Origin: Qipengyuania sp. ABI-127-1
Lineage (GTDB): Bacteria; Pseudomonadota; Alphaproteobacteria; Sphingomonadales; Sphingomonadaceae
Direction of reading: 5' to 3'
NCBI GenBank assembly: GCA_022953095.1
Contig: JALJCR010000001.1
Span: forward strand, 1,336,501-1,400,500
DNA length: 64,000 bases
The notes under the pieces are model-generated. The model did not search any database. It was not told where the DNA came from and saw only the letters and a program-made list of their open reading frames with translations. This document shows positions 55,600 through 64,000 of the stretch, piece by piece (within the stretch, counting starts at the first letter, position 1; each line of letters starts with the position of its first letter). The position numbers were made by a program, and so were the translations under genes.

Positions 55600-57909
55600 C
55601 TAGTCCGCCAGCTTCACGAAACTGTCGAGTACCCGTTTCTCGCCCGCCTTTTCGAATTCGATCGTCAGCTTGTTGCCTTCCTGGCCGGTGACGCAACCAT
55701 AACCGAACTTGTCGTGAAACACGCGCGCGCCAATGGCGATATCACTGCGCGGCTTGGCAGCGAAGCTCGCGGCGCTGCACCCGGGCTCGGCCAGGCGCTT
55801 GGGTGTCGTGTCATAACCGGTGGATAGCGCACGCTGCCAGCCAGGACCGCGTGCTCCGGAGCGGTCGGGACGATTCGAAGAAACATGGGCAAAGGGGTCT
55901 TCGGTCTCGGACCAGTTGGCGCGCCACAAGGAGGCGCCGCCGGTCATCGTAGTCTCACTCGTGATCTGCTCTTCGGGCAGTTCCTCAATGAAACGGCTGG
56001 GAATCGAACTGGTCCATTGCCCGTATATGCGCCTGTTCGCCGCATGCAGGATCGTGCAGCGGCGTTTGGCGCGCGTGATCGCGACATAGGCGAGGCGGCG
56101 TTCTTCCTCGAGGCTGGCGAGCCCGCCTTCGTCGATGGACCGCTGGCTGGGGAAAACGCCTTCTTCCCAGCCGGGCAGGAAGACATGATCGAATTCCAGC
56201 CCCTTGGCGGCGTGCATGGTCATGATGGTGACCTTTTCGCCATCGTCGGCGCGGTCGTTATCCATCACCAAGCTGACATGTTCGAGGAAATCGCCGAGCG
56301 TCTCGTATTCTTCCATCGCACGGGCAAGCTCGGTGAGGTTTTCGAGCCGACCTGCGCTTTCCGGGCTACGGTCCTTCTGCAACATCTCTTCATAACCGCT
56401 TTCGGCGAGCACCGTGCGCAGCAGCTCCGAGGGGGTGACTGCCTCCGCCATCTCGCGCCAATGCACGAACTGTCCGAGCAGGCCGACAAGGCTGTTCCTT
56501 GCCCGCGTCGGCAGCTCGTCGGTTTCGCACAGATCGAGGCTGGCGGCTGCGAGCGGAGCTTGCATACGGCGAGCATGACGGCGCATCGCCTCCAGCGTCT
56601 TCGCGCCGAGGCCGCGTTTGGGCTGATTGTAAATGCGTTCGAACGCTAGGTCGTCGGCGGGCTGGGCAATGGTGCGCAGGTACGCCAGCGCATCGCGGAT
56701 TTCGGCCCGCTCGTAGAAGCGGAAACCTCCAACGATCCTGTAGTTGAGCCCGATCTGGATGAAGCGGTCCTCGAATTCGCGCGTCTGGTATTGCGCCCGC
56801 ACGAGAATCGCGACCTCGTCCAACGGCGCACCTTCCGATTCGAGACGTTCGATTTCCTCGCCGACGCGGCGGGCTTCTTCGGGGGCATCCCATATGCCGA
56901 TGACGCGCACCTTCTCGCCCGCGGGCAGTTCGGTCCACAAGGTCTTGCCGAGTCGTTCGCTATTGGCGTCGATCAGGCCTGAGGCGGCAGCGAGGATCTG
57001 CGGTGTGGAGCGGTAATTCTGCTCCAGTTTGATCACCGCCGCGCCCGGAAAATCCTTTTCGAACTTGAGGATATTGGCGACTTCTGCGCCGCGCCATGAA
57101 TAGATGGACTGGTCGTCGTCCCCCACCACGCAGATATTCTTGCGGGTCTGCGCGAGCAGGCGCAGCCACAGATACTGGACCTGGTTGGTGTCCTGATATT
57201 CGTCGACGAGAATGTATTTGAAGCGCTGCTGGTACTGGCCGAGCACGTCGTGATGCTGGCGAAAAATGTTCAGCATGTGCAGCAGCAGGTCGCCGAAATC
57301 GCAGGCGTTGAGTGTTTTCAGCCGGTCCTGATAGAGCTTGTAGAACTGCGTGCCACGGCCATTGGCATAGGCTTCGTTCTCCACCGCATCGAGATCGCCT
57401 GGGTTGAGGCCGCGATTCTTCCAGCGGTCGATCAACCCGGCGAGCTGGCGCGCAGGCCAGCGCTTTTCGTCGAGATCGTTTTCCCGAATCAGTTGCTTGA
57501 GGAGGCGCAACTGGTCGTCGGTGTCGATGATGGTGTAGTTGCTTTCGAGCCCCACAAGTTCGGCATGGCGGCGCAACATTCGCGCGCCGATCGAATGGAA
57601 AGTGCCGAGCCAGGGCATCCCTTCTACCGCATCGCCGATGTGACGCCCCACGCGCTCGCGCATTTCGCGTGCCGCTTTATTGGTAAAGGTTACGCAGAGG
57701 ATCTCACTGGGCCAGGCGCGGCGTGTTGCGATAAGGTGGGCCAGCCTTGCGGTAAGCGCCGCAGTCTTGCCTGTGCCGGCGCCAGCGAGCATCAGGACTG
57801 GCCCCTCCGTGGTCAGAACGGCTTCTCTTTGTGGCTCGTTCAAACGCTCCGCATAGGTGGGAATCCGGGCATTTTCCGGTGCGGTTGCAGGGGCGATTTC
57901 GGAAGTCAT
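55600..57909 (-). CDS. uvrD: UvrD/PcrA-type DNA helicase
   Basis: A 769-residue SF1 helicase for nucleotide excision and mismatch repair. LNEPQREAVL, the Walker A AGAGTGKTAALTAR, VDEYQDTN, VGDDDQSIYSWRGAE, and TMHAAKGLEFDHVFLPG are all present, and the C-terminus ends in the short tudor-like region VFHDKFGYGCVTG. The ATG at 57909 is preferred to upstream in-frame starts; no clear ribosome-binding site is seen. Confidence 0.95.
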   Translation of the reverse strand: MTSEIAPATAPENARIPTYAERLNEPQREAVLTTEGPVLMLAGAGTGKTAALTARLAHLIATRRAWPSEILCVTFTNKAAREMRERVGRHIGDAVEGMPWLGTFHSIGARMLRRHAELVGLESNYTIIDTDDQLRLLKQLIRENDLDEKRWPARQLAGLIDRWKNRGLNPGDLDAVENEAYANGRGTQFYKLYQDRLKTLNACDFGDLLLHMLNIFRQHHDVLGQYQQRFKYILVDEYQDTNQVQYLWLRLLAQTRKNICVVGDDDQSIYSWRGAEVANILKFEKDFPGAAVIKLEQNYRSTPQILAAASGLIDANSERLGKTLWTELPAGEKVRVIGIWDAPEEARRVGEEIERLESEGAPLDEVAILVRAQYQTREFEDRFIQIGLNYRIVGGFRFYERAEIRDALAYLRTIAQPADDLAFERIYNQPKRGLGAKTLEAMRRHARRMQAPLAAASLDLCETDELPTRARNSLVGLLGQFVHWREMAEAVTPSELLRTVLAESGYEEMLQKDRSPESAGRLENLTELARAMEEYETLGDFLEHVSLVMDNDRADDGEKVTIMTMHAAKGLEFDHVFLPGWEEGVFPSQRSIDEGGLASLEEERRLAYVAITRAKRRCTILHAANRRIYGQWTSSIPSRFIEELPEEQITSETTMTGGASLWRANWSETEDPFAHVSSNRPDRSGARGPGWQRALSTGYDTTPKRLAEPGCSAASFAAKPRSDIAIGARVFHDKFGYGCVTGQEGNKLTIEFEKAGEKRVLDSFVKLAD

Positions 57910-58023
57910 AATCTGAGTGAACAGGTAGGGAACACCTGTGCGGGGCGCAAGAGGCGCCTCGGAACCCTCCACCCCACTCTTGCGTAGTCATGCGTGTAGG
58001 AAACCGAAATGGAGAGTTCTCCG

Positions 58024-58371
58024 ATGCACAAATTGATGGCCGCAGGCGCTGCCGCGCTTGCTTTCACCGCTGCCCCCGCCGTTGCACAAAACGCCAATGC
58101 GAGCGAAACGGCGACCACGGCCACTACCGCCGCCGCGAATGCCAATACGCAGGCCCCGCGTTTCGTCGCCCGCGAGGTAACGCAGACCACCCCGTCGAGT
58201 TATAAGGCTGCTTCTGGCGACAACCTCCCGGTATGCAGCGCCAAACAGCAGGATGGCTGCATCAACAGCTGGGCGAAGAACAAAACCGGCAATCGCCCGC
58301 TCGAATACTGGCCTGGTAAGCCCGCCAGCGAAATTCCGGGTAAGCTGCCTGCGAAAAAGCCAGGCAGATAA
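58024..58371 (+). CDS. Secreted hypothetical protein
   Basis: A 115-residue protein with signal peptide MHKLMAAGAAALAFTAAPA, probable cleavage after AVAQ. The mature part has an Ala/Thr-rich stretch, then VCSAKQQDGCINSWA with two Cys, and a Pro/Lys tail. The ATG at 58024 follows GGAGAG. Function unknown. Confidence 0.7.
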   Translation: MHKLMAAGAAALAFTAAPAVAQNANASETATTATTAAANANTQAPRFVAREVTQTTPSSYKAASGDNLPVCSAKQQDGCINSWAKNKTGNRPLEYWPGKPASEIPGKLPAKKPGR

Positions 58372-58430
58372 TCCAGCAAGCTTTCAGCTCGCGCTCCTTT
58401 CTTGGAAAGTATGAGTGCGGCGCTTGGAGG

Positions 58431-58470
58431 GGGCGGGGCTGCCATGGCGGCCTCGCCCTTTTCCTTTTTT
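58431..58470 (+). terminator. Rho-independent terminator
   Basis: GGGCGGGGC pairs with GCCTCGCCC (one G-U) as a long GC stem and is followed by TTTTCCTTTTTT. It ends the transcript of the small secreted protein gene at 58024. Confidence 0.75.
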
Positions 58471-58664
58471 GGCCTTTCGCGAGCCATCCTGCTTTCGTCC
58501 CGGCGCGAAATCGTAACGTCTGACGCTCAGGCGTTTGCGAGGCGGGACGGGGATGGTCCCGTCCTATTGCTTGCTTTTCTCATGGCCTGCATCGTCCCTT
58601 CATCCCGACGGGGCGGGTAACAGGGTCGCGTTCGTCGCGCATGTTCGGTTCCAAGGAGAATCCC

Positions 58665-59111
58665 ATGCGTAAGACATTTTGGTATATCGTCGGTGGCCAG
58701 CTCGCCACCATCAGCATTCCCGCCATGGCGCAGGACATGGGGGCCGATCCGGCTCATAGTGTCCAGAACCATTCCGCGCATCAGCAGGCCCAAAATACCG
58801 ATCAGACACCGGCACATTCGGCTGCCATGGAGGCGTGGCCGGTCGAGCGCAAGGCGGCCTACGATGGCTGGACTGCCGATGCGCAAGAGTATTTCTGGAC
58901 GCTCACGCCAGAGCGGCAGGATCTGTTTTTCCGCTTGAGGGATGCCGATCGGCGCACCTTGGTCGCGATGGATGAAGCTGATCGCAGCAAGGCTTGGGCG
59001 ACAATCGAGAGCCGCGCTGCGGCGAAACCTGTGGATCAGCATATGTCCGCGCCCGAACCGATAGAAGAAACCGGCACGCCCGAAAGTCCCGAGCCCAGGG
59101 GTCGCAGCTAA
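58665..59111 (+). CDS. Secreted hypothetical protein
   Basis: A 148-residue protein with a signal peptide (MRKTFWYIVGGQLATISIPA, cleavage near AMAQ), a His/Gln-rich linker and a conserved-looking block PVERKAAYDGWTADAQEYF and TLTPERQDLFFRL. The ATG at 58665 follows AAGGAG. No function is recognised. Confidence 0.7.
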   Translation: MRKTFWYIVGGQLATISIPAMAQDMGADPAHSVQNHSAHQQAQNTDQTPAHSAAMEAWPVERKAAYDGWTADAQEYFWTLTPERQDLFFRLRDADRRTLVAMDEADRSKAWATIESRAAAKPVDQHMSAPEPIEETGTPESPEPRGRS

Positions 59112-59118
59112 GGGCGCG

Positions 59119-59673
59119 TCAAGCCGCGTCGGGATCCAGGCGTAATAGCCATAGGCGTGCCTTCCCGACGCGGCGTTCCGCAACGCAGTGCAACGATTTG
59201 ACATGCACTGCATCCTTCGCGCCGGTCTCCAATGCGATCCAGGTAGAACGCTCGATCCAGCCGAGACGCAGCAACCGGTCGAGCGCCACGGCCCCCGCGC
59301 TGGTATCGTAGGGAGGGTCGAGCAGGATGAGATCGTGCGCCCGCTTGGCTGGACCCAGCGCCATGACCGAGGCTTGCTGGACGGTCGACCGGGTGCGCGC
59401 GTCGAGCTTTTCGATGTTGGCTTTGATCGCCTTGATGGCGGTGCTTTCCTGCTCGACGAACAGGCAGGATGCGGCCCCGCGAGACAGCGCTTCGAGACCC
59501 AGCGCGCCCGAGCCAGCGAACAGGTCGACTACCGAAAGGCCTTCGAAGCTCCCCAGGCGGCTGTTGAGCATGTTGAACAGCGTCTCGCGGGTACGGTCCG
59601 CAGTAGGCCGGGTCAGTTCACCCGATGGTGCGGCCAGCTTGCGGCCGCGCCATTCGCCAGCGACGATCCTCAT
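59119..59673 (-). CDS. rsmD: 16S rRNA (guanine966-N2)-methyltransferase
   Basis: A 184-residue RsmD methyltransferase. MRIVAGEWRGRKL, RPTADRTRETLFNML, DLFAGSGALGLEALSRGA (SAM binding) and the catalytic LLDPPYD are all present. It overlaps rluB by four bases. Confidence 0.94.
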   Translation of the reverse strand: MRIVAGEWRGRKLAAPSGELTRPTADRTRETLFNMLNSRLGSFEGLSVVDLFAGSGALGLEALSRGAASCLFVEQESTAIKAIKANIEKLDARTRSTVQQASVMALGPAKRAHDLILLDPPYDTSAGAVALDRLLRLGWIERSTWIALETGAKDAVHVKSLHCVAERRVGKARLWLLRLDPDAA

Positions 59674-60437
59674 TCCCGGCCACCGCGCGCCAGTTCACGC
59701 TTGAACCCCATCACATCGCCGCGCTTCAACTCGGTCGCCTGCCCGCGCGGCAGGTCGCCGATGTGGAAGGGGCCGTATCCGATACGCAGCAAACGGTTCA
59801 CCTCGAGGCCGAGATGTTCGAGCACGCGGCGGACCTCGCGGTTTTTGCCTTCGCGCAAAGTCAATTCGATCCACCGGTTGCGACCCGAACCCCGTTCGAG
59901 ATTCGCTTCGATGCGGCCATAGCGGATGCCGTCGATTTCCACCCCTTCGATCAATTCGTCGAGCTGGGCCTGCGTTACGTCTCCGAATGCACGGGCACGG
60001 TATGTGCGCGGCACACCTGAAGAGGGCAGTTCCATAGCCCGCTTCATTTCGCCATCATTGGTGAGTAGCAGTAGGCCTTCGGTGTTGTAGTCGAGCCGAC
60101 CTACCGGCATCACGCGCCCGGCATCGTTGGGCAAAGCGTTTCGCAAGGCGGCGTAGATCGTCGTGCGGCCTTGCGGGTCGTGCTCGGTGGTGAGCATGCC
60201 AGGAGGCTTGTGGAATGCGAACAGGCGTGTTTCTTTCGGCTTTCCGACGGGTTTGCCATCAACCGTAACGCCGTTGAGGCTGGTTAGTTTGACTGCGGGC
60301 GTGTCCAGCACCTTGCCGCCGATCGCCACGCGTCCGTCGGCAATCATCCGCTCGACCTCGCGCCGACTGGCAACGCCTGCACGGGCCAGCAACTTGGCGA
60401 TCCGGTCGCCTTCTTCGGGTAATCGCTTATCGGCCAT
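59670..60437 (-). CDS. rluB: RluB-like 23S rRNA pseudouridine synthase
   Basis: A 255-residue RsuA/RluB-family enzyme. An N-terminal S4 RNA-binding domain (KLLARAGVASRREVERMI) precedes the synthase domain with the catalytic Asp in VGRLDYNTEGLLLLT. RluB rather than RluE/F is the likely assignment from the S4 domain and KPPGMLTT context, but exact target is inferred. Confidence 0.9.
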   Translation of the reverse strand: MADKRLPEEGDRIAKLLARAGVASRREVERMIADGRVAIGGKVLDTPAVKLTSLNGVTVDGKPVGKPKETRLFAFHKPPGMLTTEHDPQGRTTIYAALRNALPNDAGRVMPVGRLDYNTEGLLLLTNDGEMKRAMELPSSGVPRTYRARAFGDVTQAQLDELIEGVEIDGIRYGRIEANLERGSGRNRWIELTLREGKNREVRRVLEHLGLEVNRLLRIGYGPFHIGDLPRGQATELKRGDVMGFKRELARGGRE

Positions 60438-60455
60438 GTGGCCGCAGCTAGGCGC

Positions 60456-61619
60456 TCAACCTGCCGCCCGCAAGGCTTCTTCGACTGTCTCGTGATAGCG
60501 ACGGATGCCGCCTTCCATGGTGCCAAGGGTGAGATGGGGTATCGCACCCGTCGCAAGCCCTTGCTGGCCGAGTTCGGCTGCGCGGAAGTCCTCGCTCGCG
60601 AAGACCCCGCCGTCCAGGAGCGCCCAACTGCGTTCCCAATGGTCGCGCGCCTTTTCGGTGGCGGGATGTTCGGGAATCAACATGAAATCTTCGACTAGCG
60701 TGCGGTCATGGGCCTGGGGCATCATAACCATGACGTTTATGTAGTCGGGGCTGGGAATGACCAACGCACCGGGAAGCATTTGATAGGCATAGGTCACCAC
60801 CCTTCGCAGTGCGGCCATGTCGGTCAGGTCGACGCTCTCCATATCCTCAAGCCGCCCCACCGCATTGCGCGCATGGGGGCCAATCATATCGCCGCTGGTT
60901 GCCCCGTCCTTGAAGAACGGTCCGATGGTCTTCGCGTGGAGCCGCGTCACATGGTAACTTTCCAAGAAAGCATCCATGATCAGCTTCCAATTTCCGGCAA
61001 CTTCGTGGGTCTTGCGGCGGAACAGGACCTGTTCGCTCATGTCCAACGCATCGAAATCCGCGCCGATCTCTTCGGCGAAGGAGAAGTCGGTATCGCCCTC
61101 TTTCGGGCAGAACCAGATCAGCCCGCCGGTTTCCCTGCTGGGCAGCTCGACAAGGCCATAATCTCCTTTGTCGAGGCCAGGGAAGGTATCGGCACGGGGG
61201 AGCGCGAGCAGGCGCCCGTCCACTGCATAAGTCCATGCGTGATAGGGACAAACGAGTTTCTTGCCGCACTGCACCTTGTTGCCTTCGACCAGCCGGGTGC
61301 CGCGATGACGGCAGACATTCAGGAAAACATGCGCCTGCCCCTGCGCATCGCGCGTGATCAGGAGGGGGCGGCCCGTCGCATCATGTGGTACTGCCATGCC
61401 GGGATCGGGCAAAAGCGCCGAAGGACACAGGATCTGCGGCATACGATCATAGATCGCGGCTTTCTCGCGCGCCCAGTATTCAGGATCGGTATAGACGTGC
61501 GCCGGCACGGTACTGGCTTCGGCGGCGTCACGCTTCCGACCTTCGGCGATGTCCCGCGCGAGCGAGAGCATGCCATCGGTCGGGCGGTGGGTAGGTTGTT
61601 TGGTGTCGACAGCGCTCAT
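60456..61619 (-). CDS. Rieske aromatic ring-hydroxylating oxygenase alpha subunit
   Basis: A 387-residue oxygenase alpha subunit. The Rieske 2Fe-2S site is CRHRG...CPYHAW, about residues 88-110. The mononuclear iron site lies in MDAFLESYHVTRLH. No beta subunit or reductase is adjacent, so it may be of the CntA/GbcA-like type; substrate unknown. The ATG at 61619 has AGGAA upstream; it is divergent from the permease. Confidence 0.9.
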   Translation of the reverse strand: MSAVDTKQPTHRPTDGMLSLARDIAEGRKRDAAEASTVPAHVYTDPEYWAREKAAIYDRMPQILCPSALLPDPGMAVPHDATGRPLLITRDAQGQAHVFLNVCRHRGTRLVEGNKVQCGKKLVCPYHAWTYAVDGRLLALPRADTFPGLDKGDYGLVELPSRETGGLIWFCPKEGDTDFSFAEEIGADFDALDMSEQVLFRRKTHEVAGNWKLIMDAFLESYHVTRLHAKTIGPFFKDGATSGDMIGPHARNAVGRLEDMESVDLTDMAALRRVVTYAYQMLPGALVIPSPDYINVMVMMPQAHDRTLVEDFMLIPEHPATEKARDHWERSWALLDGGVFASEDFRAAELGQQGLATGAIPHLTLGTMEGGIRRYHETVEEALRAAG

Positions 61620-61690
61620 GACGCCTGTTCCTCGCTCTCTCTCCCCGCTAGTGTCGCAAAAAACCGGCGCAAACGGAAGGACGCTAGGGA

Positions 61691-63445
61691 ATGGCAGACG
61701 CAGCGGTCGCGACGAAGAAAAAACCTGGCTGGCGTACGCTTGTCCGTTCGTTAAAAAACCCCAAGAGCGGTTATATGGCCCTGTTCGGCTTTGCGCAGGG
61801 ACTGCCGCCCGCATTGTTCCTCGGAACGCTTTATGCCTGGCTCAGCGAGGCGGAAATCGATCTGGAGACCATGGGCGTGTTCTCGCTGGTCGGGCTGGCT
61901 TATGCTTTCCAGTTCCTCTGGTCGCCGCTGCTCGACAAGGTCGATATTCCTGGCCTTCGCAAACTGGGCAAGCGCAAACAGTGGATCGCGCCCATGCAGT
62001 TGATCGTGGGCATCGCCCTGTTGGTGATGAGTTTCCTCGATCCCAAATCGGCACTCGGCTGGTTCAGCCTGTTGGCGGCCATCGGAGCTTTCGCCAGTGC
62101 AACGCAGGATATCGCCATCAACGCATGGCGCATCGATGTGGCGGATGAGGAGGCGACGCTCGACATCCTTTCCACCATCACCCAGATGGGTTTTCGCCTC
62201 GCAGCGCTGATCGGCGGCGCTCTGGGCCTTATCATCGCAGAGAGGATCGGCTGGCCGCAGACCTATGTGATCATGGGTGCGATCATGCTGGCCATCGGCA
62301 TTGCCGGCCTGTTCGCGCCGGATGCGAACGTAGCCAAGCGATCCGCAGCATCGGTGGCTGCCAATGAGGAAGAGGTGGCCGAACTATACAATATGGGCGA
62401 GATCACCGAGAAGGTACGTAATCGTGCGCTCTTGGCAGTCGGCCTGCTGTGGGCGTGGGCGATCGGCACGGTCGTCGTTTTCATGGTACGATCCATGACG
62501 GCGGCCCCCGGCGCGCGCCCGGATGTGACCCAGTTCACCACCACTTACGGTCCGCTGATCGTCCTGGCGACGGTGGTCCTGCCGGCCTTTATCGCAGCCT
62601 GGGTCGCCAAGCAGAAGCGCGATGGCACCAACGTAATTACCGCCGCCCCCGGGGTCGGGGCAGGGCATACGGTCAAGTTCACCGACCATCTCTACCGCGC
62701 GCTCGTGCTGCCTTTGGTCGAGTTCGTCGGGCGCATGGGTTGGTCGCTTGTGCTGATTCTTGCGTTGGTGCTCACCTATCGCATCTGCGATTCGATTTGG
62801 GGCGTCTTCGCCTATCCGTTCTATCTCGGGGAACTGAACTACACTGGCGACGAGGTGGCCTTTGCCTCCAAGTTCTTCGGCGTGTTCGCCATCATCCTCG
62901 GCCTGGCCCTGGGGGGCTGGATCATCACAGCCATGGGCAGGATGTTCACGCTCACACTGGGGGCGGCACTGGCTGCCGCCACGAATCTGCTCTACGCGGA
63001 TCTCGCGATCGGTGGCGGGACGATGCAGGCGGCCAGTGACGCCATCGGCTTCACCGCCTTCGTGAACTTCATTGCCGGAGTGTTTCAGATGCCGGAATCC
63101 GAAGGCCTGGCACGGCTGACCTTCACCATCTTTTGGGAAAACCTTGCGATCGGGATCGCGGGGGCGGCCTATATCGCCTGGCTGTCGAGCATAGTGGCGA
63201 AACGCTATGCTGCGGTGCAATATGCCTTGCTTGCCAGCCTCACCCTGCTTGTCGGGACGCTTGGCCGAGGCGCTCTCGGGCAGATGATCGAGGATCGTGG
63301 ATATTACTTCGTCTTCATCTTCACCGCGCTGATTGGCATCGTTGCGGTGGTGTTGTGCATTCTGGAATGGATCCGCGAGAGCAGGTCCAAATTGGCGGCC
63401 GGGATTGTCGCGCCCGAGGCGGGGGAAGCTCTGCCTGCGGAGTGA
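61691..63445 (+). CDS. ampG: AmpG-like MFS permease
   Basis: A 584-residue membrane permease with 12-14 helices. GFAQGLPPALFLGTLYAWLSE and the ASATQDIAINAWRIDVAD stretch match AmpG, which imports muropeptides for recycling. It is longer than E. coli AmpG, with an extra central loop around residues 235-330. No ampD or beta-lactamase gene is nearby. Confidence 0.87.
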   Translation: MADAAVATKKKPGWRTLVRSLKNPKSGYMALFGFAQGLPPALFLGTLYAWLSEAEIDLETMGVFSLVGLAYAFQFLWSPLLDKVDIPGLRKLGKRKQWIAPMQLIVGIALLVMSFLDPKSALGWFSLLAAIGAFASATQDIAINAWRIDVADEEATLDILSTITQMGFRLAALIGGALGLIIAERIGWPQTYVIMGAIMLAIGIAGLFAPDANVAKRSAASVAANEEEVAELYNMGEITEKVRNRALLAVGLLWAWAIGTVVVFMVRSMTAAPGARPDVTQFTTTYGPLIVLATVVLPAFIAAWVAKQKRDGTNVITAAPGVGAGHTVKFTDHLYRALVLPLVEFVGRMGWSLVLILALVLTYRICDSIWGVFAYPFYLGELNYTGDEVAFASKFFGVFAIILGLALGGWIITAMGRMFTLTLGAALAAATNLLYADLAIGGGTMQAASDAIGFTAFVNFIAGVFQMPESEGLARLTFTIFWENLAIGIAGAAYIAWLSSIVAKRYAAVQYALLASLTLLVGTLGRGALGQMIEDRGYYFVFIFTALIGIVAVVLCILEWIRESRSKLAAGIVAPEAGEALPAE

Positions 63446-63510
63446 TTTGCGTAGTCCAGCGAGCTGCGCGGCAAGTTCGCGGTAACCATTGATCTCTAGA
63501 ATCGATCCCC

Positions 63511-63888
63511 ATGACAGAGGGTGCGCAGAACGCTGAAATGGATGACCGCCAATACGCGCGATTGGTTCTCGGAGTGCCCGCCACCCTCGAGACGCTCGAT
63601 GCGCGCTTGCGGGTCGAGATCGTCGACATCTCGCAAGGCGGCGCGCACGTTCTCCTGCCGAACGATGACGCTTTCGCGAAGGACTGCCTGCTAGTCTGGC
63701 TGCGTTTCGAAGCCTTTGGCACCGTCATCTGGCGCAAGGGTGCCCATATCGGCATCGTCTTCGAAAAGCCGTTGTCGCACACGACGATTTTCGAAACGCG
63801 CAAGAATGCCGCGTCGATTCTCGAGCAGGAGGCTGCTAAGATCGAAAACGAGGCCAGAAGCTGGGCGCAGGGGGCCAGGCGCCTTTAG
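63511..63888 (+). CDS. PilZ-domain protein
   Basis: A 125-residue single PilZ domain with the c-di-GMP motif: R13-x3-R17 (RQYAR) and DISQGG further on. It would bind c-di-GMP and couple it to motility or polysaccharide output. It overlaps the convergent folC stop by four bases. Confidence 0.85.
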   Translation: MTEGAQNAEMDDRQYARLVLGVPATLETLDARLRVEIVDISQGGAHVLLPNDDAFAKDCLLVWLRFEAFGTVIWRKGAHIGIVFEKPLSHTTIFETRKNAASILEQEAAKIENEARSWAQGARRL

Positions 63889-64000
63889 GACACCATCTCG
63901 TGGTTCAGCCGTAGCACTTCTCCCGCCAGGTACAGAGAGCCCGCGATGAGAACCGGATAATCATCCGCGGCGATGGCGCGTAACGCATCCTCGATACCAG
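63885..64000 (-). CDS. folC: Folylpolyglutamate/dihydrofolate synthase (C-terminal end)
   Basis: Only the last 38 codons are in the window. They read GIEDALRAIAADDYPVLIA and then GSLYLAGEVLRLN, the highly conserved FolC C-terminus. The gene continues beyond the right edge. Its stop overlaps that of the PilZ gene. Confidence 0.85.
   Translation of the reverse strand, partial: GIEDALRAIAADDYPVLIAGSLYLAGEVLRLNHEMVS

Noticed and set aside
1-64000. CRISPR arrays, rRNA genes, insertion sequences or prophage structural genes
   Set aside because: None was found on reading both strands; the only mobile-element traces are the integrase and its remnant.

Overview
The window looks like chromosomal DNA from a marine or aquatic alphaproteobacterium of the Sphingomonadales, probably an Erythrobacter/Altererythrobacter-type organism. 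This is inferred from the high-GC housekeeping genes, the CckA and CpdR cell-cycle proteins, a GTTC-N7-GTTC SOS box at recA, a SapC protein, and a MarR-type EPS-associated regulator. No database search was possible, so the genus is an inference.

Layout. (1) 1-16.1 kb is core: cckA (5' end outside the window), recA, a glutathione transferase, ugd with a UDP-glucuronate 4-epimerase, a methyltransferase and alaS on the plus strand. On the minus strand follow a CPA2 antiporter with a Cys-rich partner, a GNAT-nitrilase fusion, icd and a small secreted or membrane protein. (2) 16.5-45.9 kb is a large exopolysaccharide/O-antigen-type locus. It starts with a WcaJ-like phosphoglycosyltransferase, then an RfaH-like antiterminator divergent from a MarR-type EPS regulator. 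The plus operon beginning at that regulator carries an ops/JUMPstart-like element in its leader. It continues with sugar-nucleotide genes (epimerase, TviB-like dehydrogenase), an AT-rich block (flippase, sulfotransferase, glycosyltransferase, AsnB, polymerase) and rfbCBDA for dTDP-L-rhamnose. A bacillosamine-type module follows (glycosyltransferase, PglC, PglD, PglE; NUDIX and PglF-like on the opposite strand), then a tyrosine recombinase with its own HTH regulator, and finally Wzy/WaaL-, Wza- and Wzc-type assembly and export genes plus an unknown secreted protein. (3) 46.2-64 kb is core again: tRNA-Val(GAC), cpdR, N-formylglutamate amidohydrolase, manC-manA, an M48-PDZ protease with SapC, an FAD oxidoreductase, a DEAD helicase, uvrD, small secreted proteins, rsmD-rluB, a Rieske oxygenase, an AmpG-like permease, a PilZ protein and the 3' end of folC.

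How the genes fit together: the locus could supply uronic acids (ugd and two 4-epimerases), N-acetyl-hexosaminuronic acid (TviB-like), L-rhamnose (rfbABCD), di-N-acetylbacillosamine (PglF/E/D) and GDP-mannose precursors (manA/manC). Two phosphoglycosyltransferases could start chains and a Wzx/Wzy system could polymerise them. Sulfation and amidation are possible decorations, and Wza/Wzc would export the product.

The most interesting signals are: the ops-like element (18859-18870) next to an RfaH-like gene; a decayed copy of the integrase 3' end (32175-32264) that, with the intact integrase at 38837, brackets the bacillosamine module as direct repeats; a perfect 33-bp in-frame duplication inside the flippase; and the AT-rich composition of the 22-28.7 kb block.
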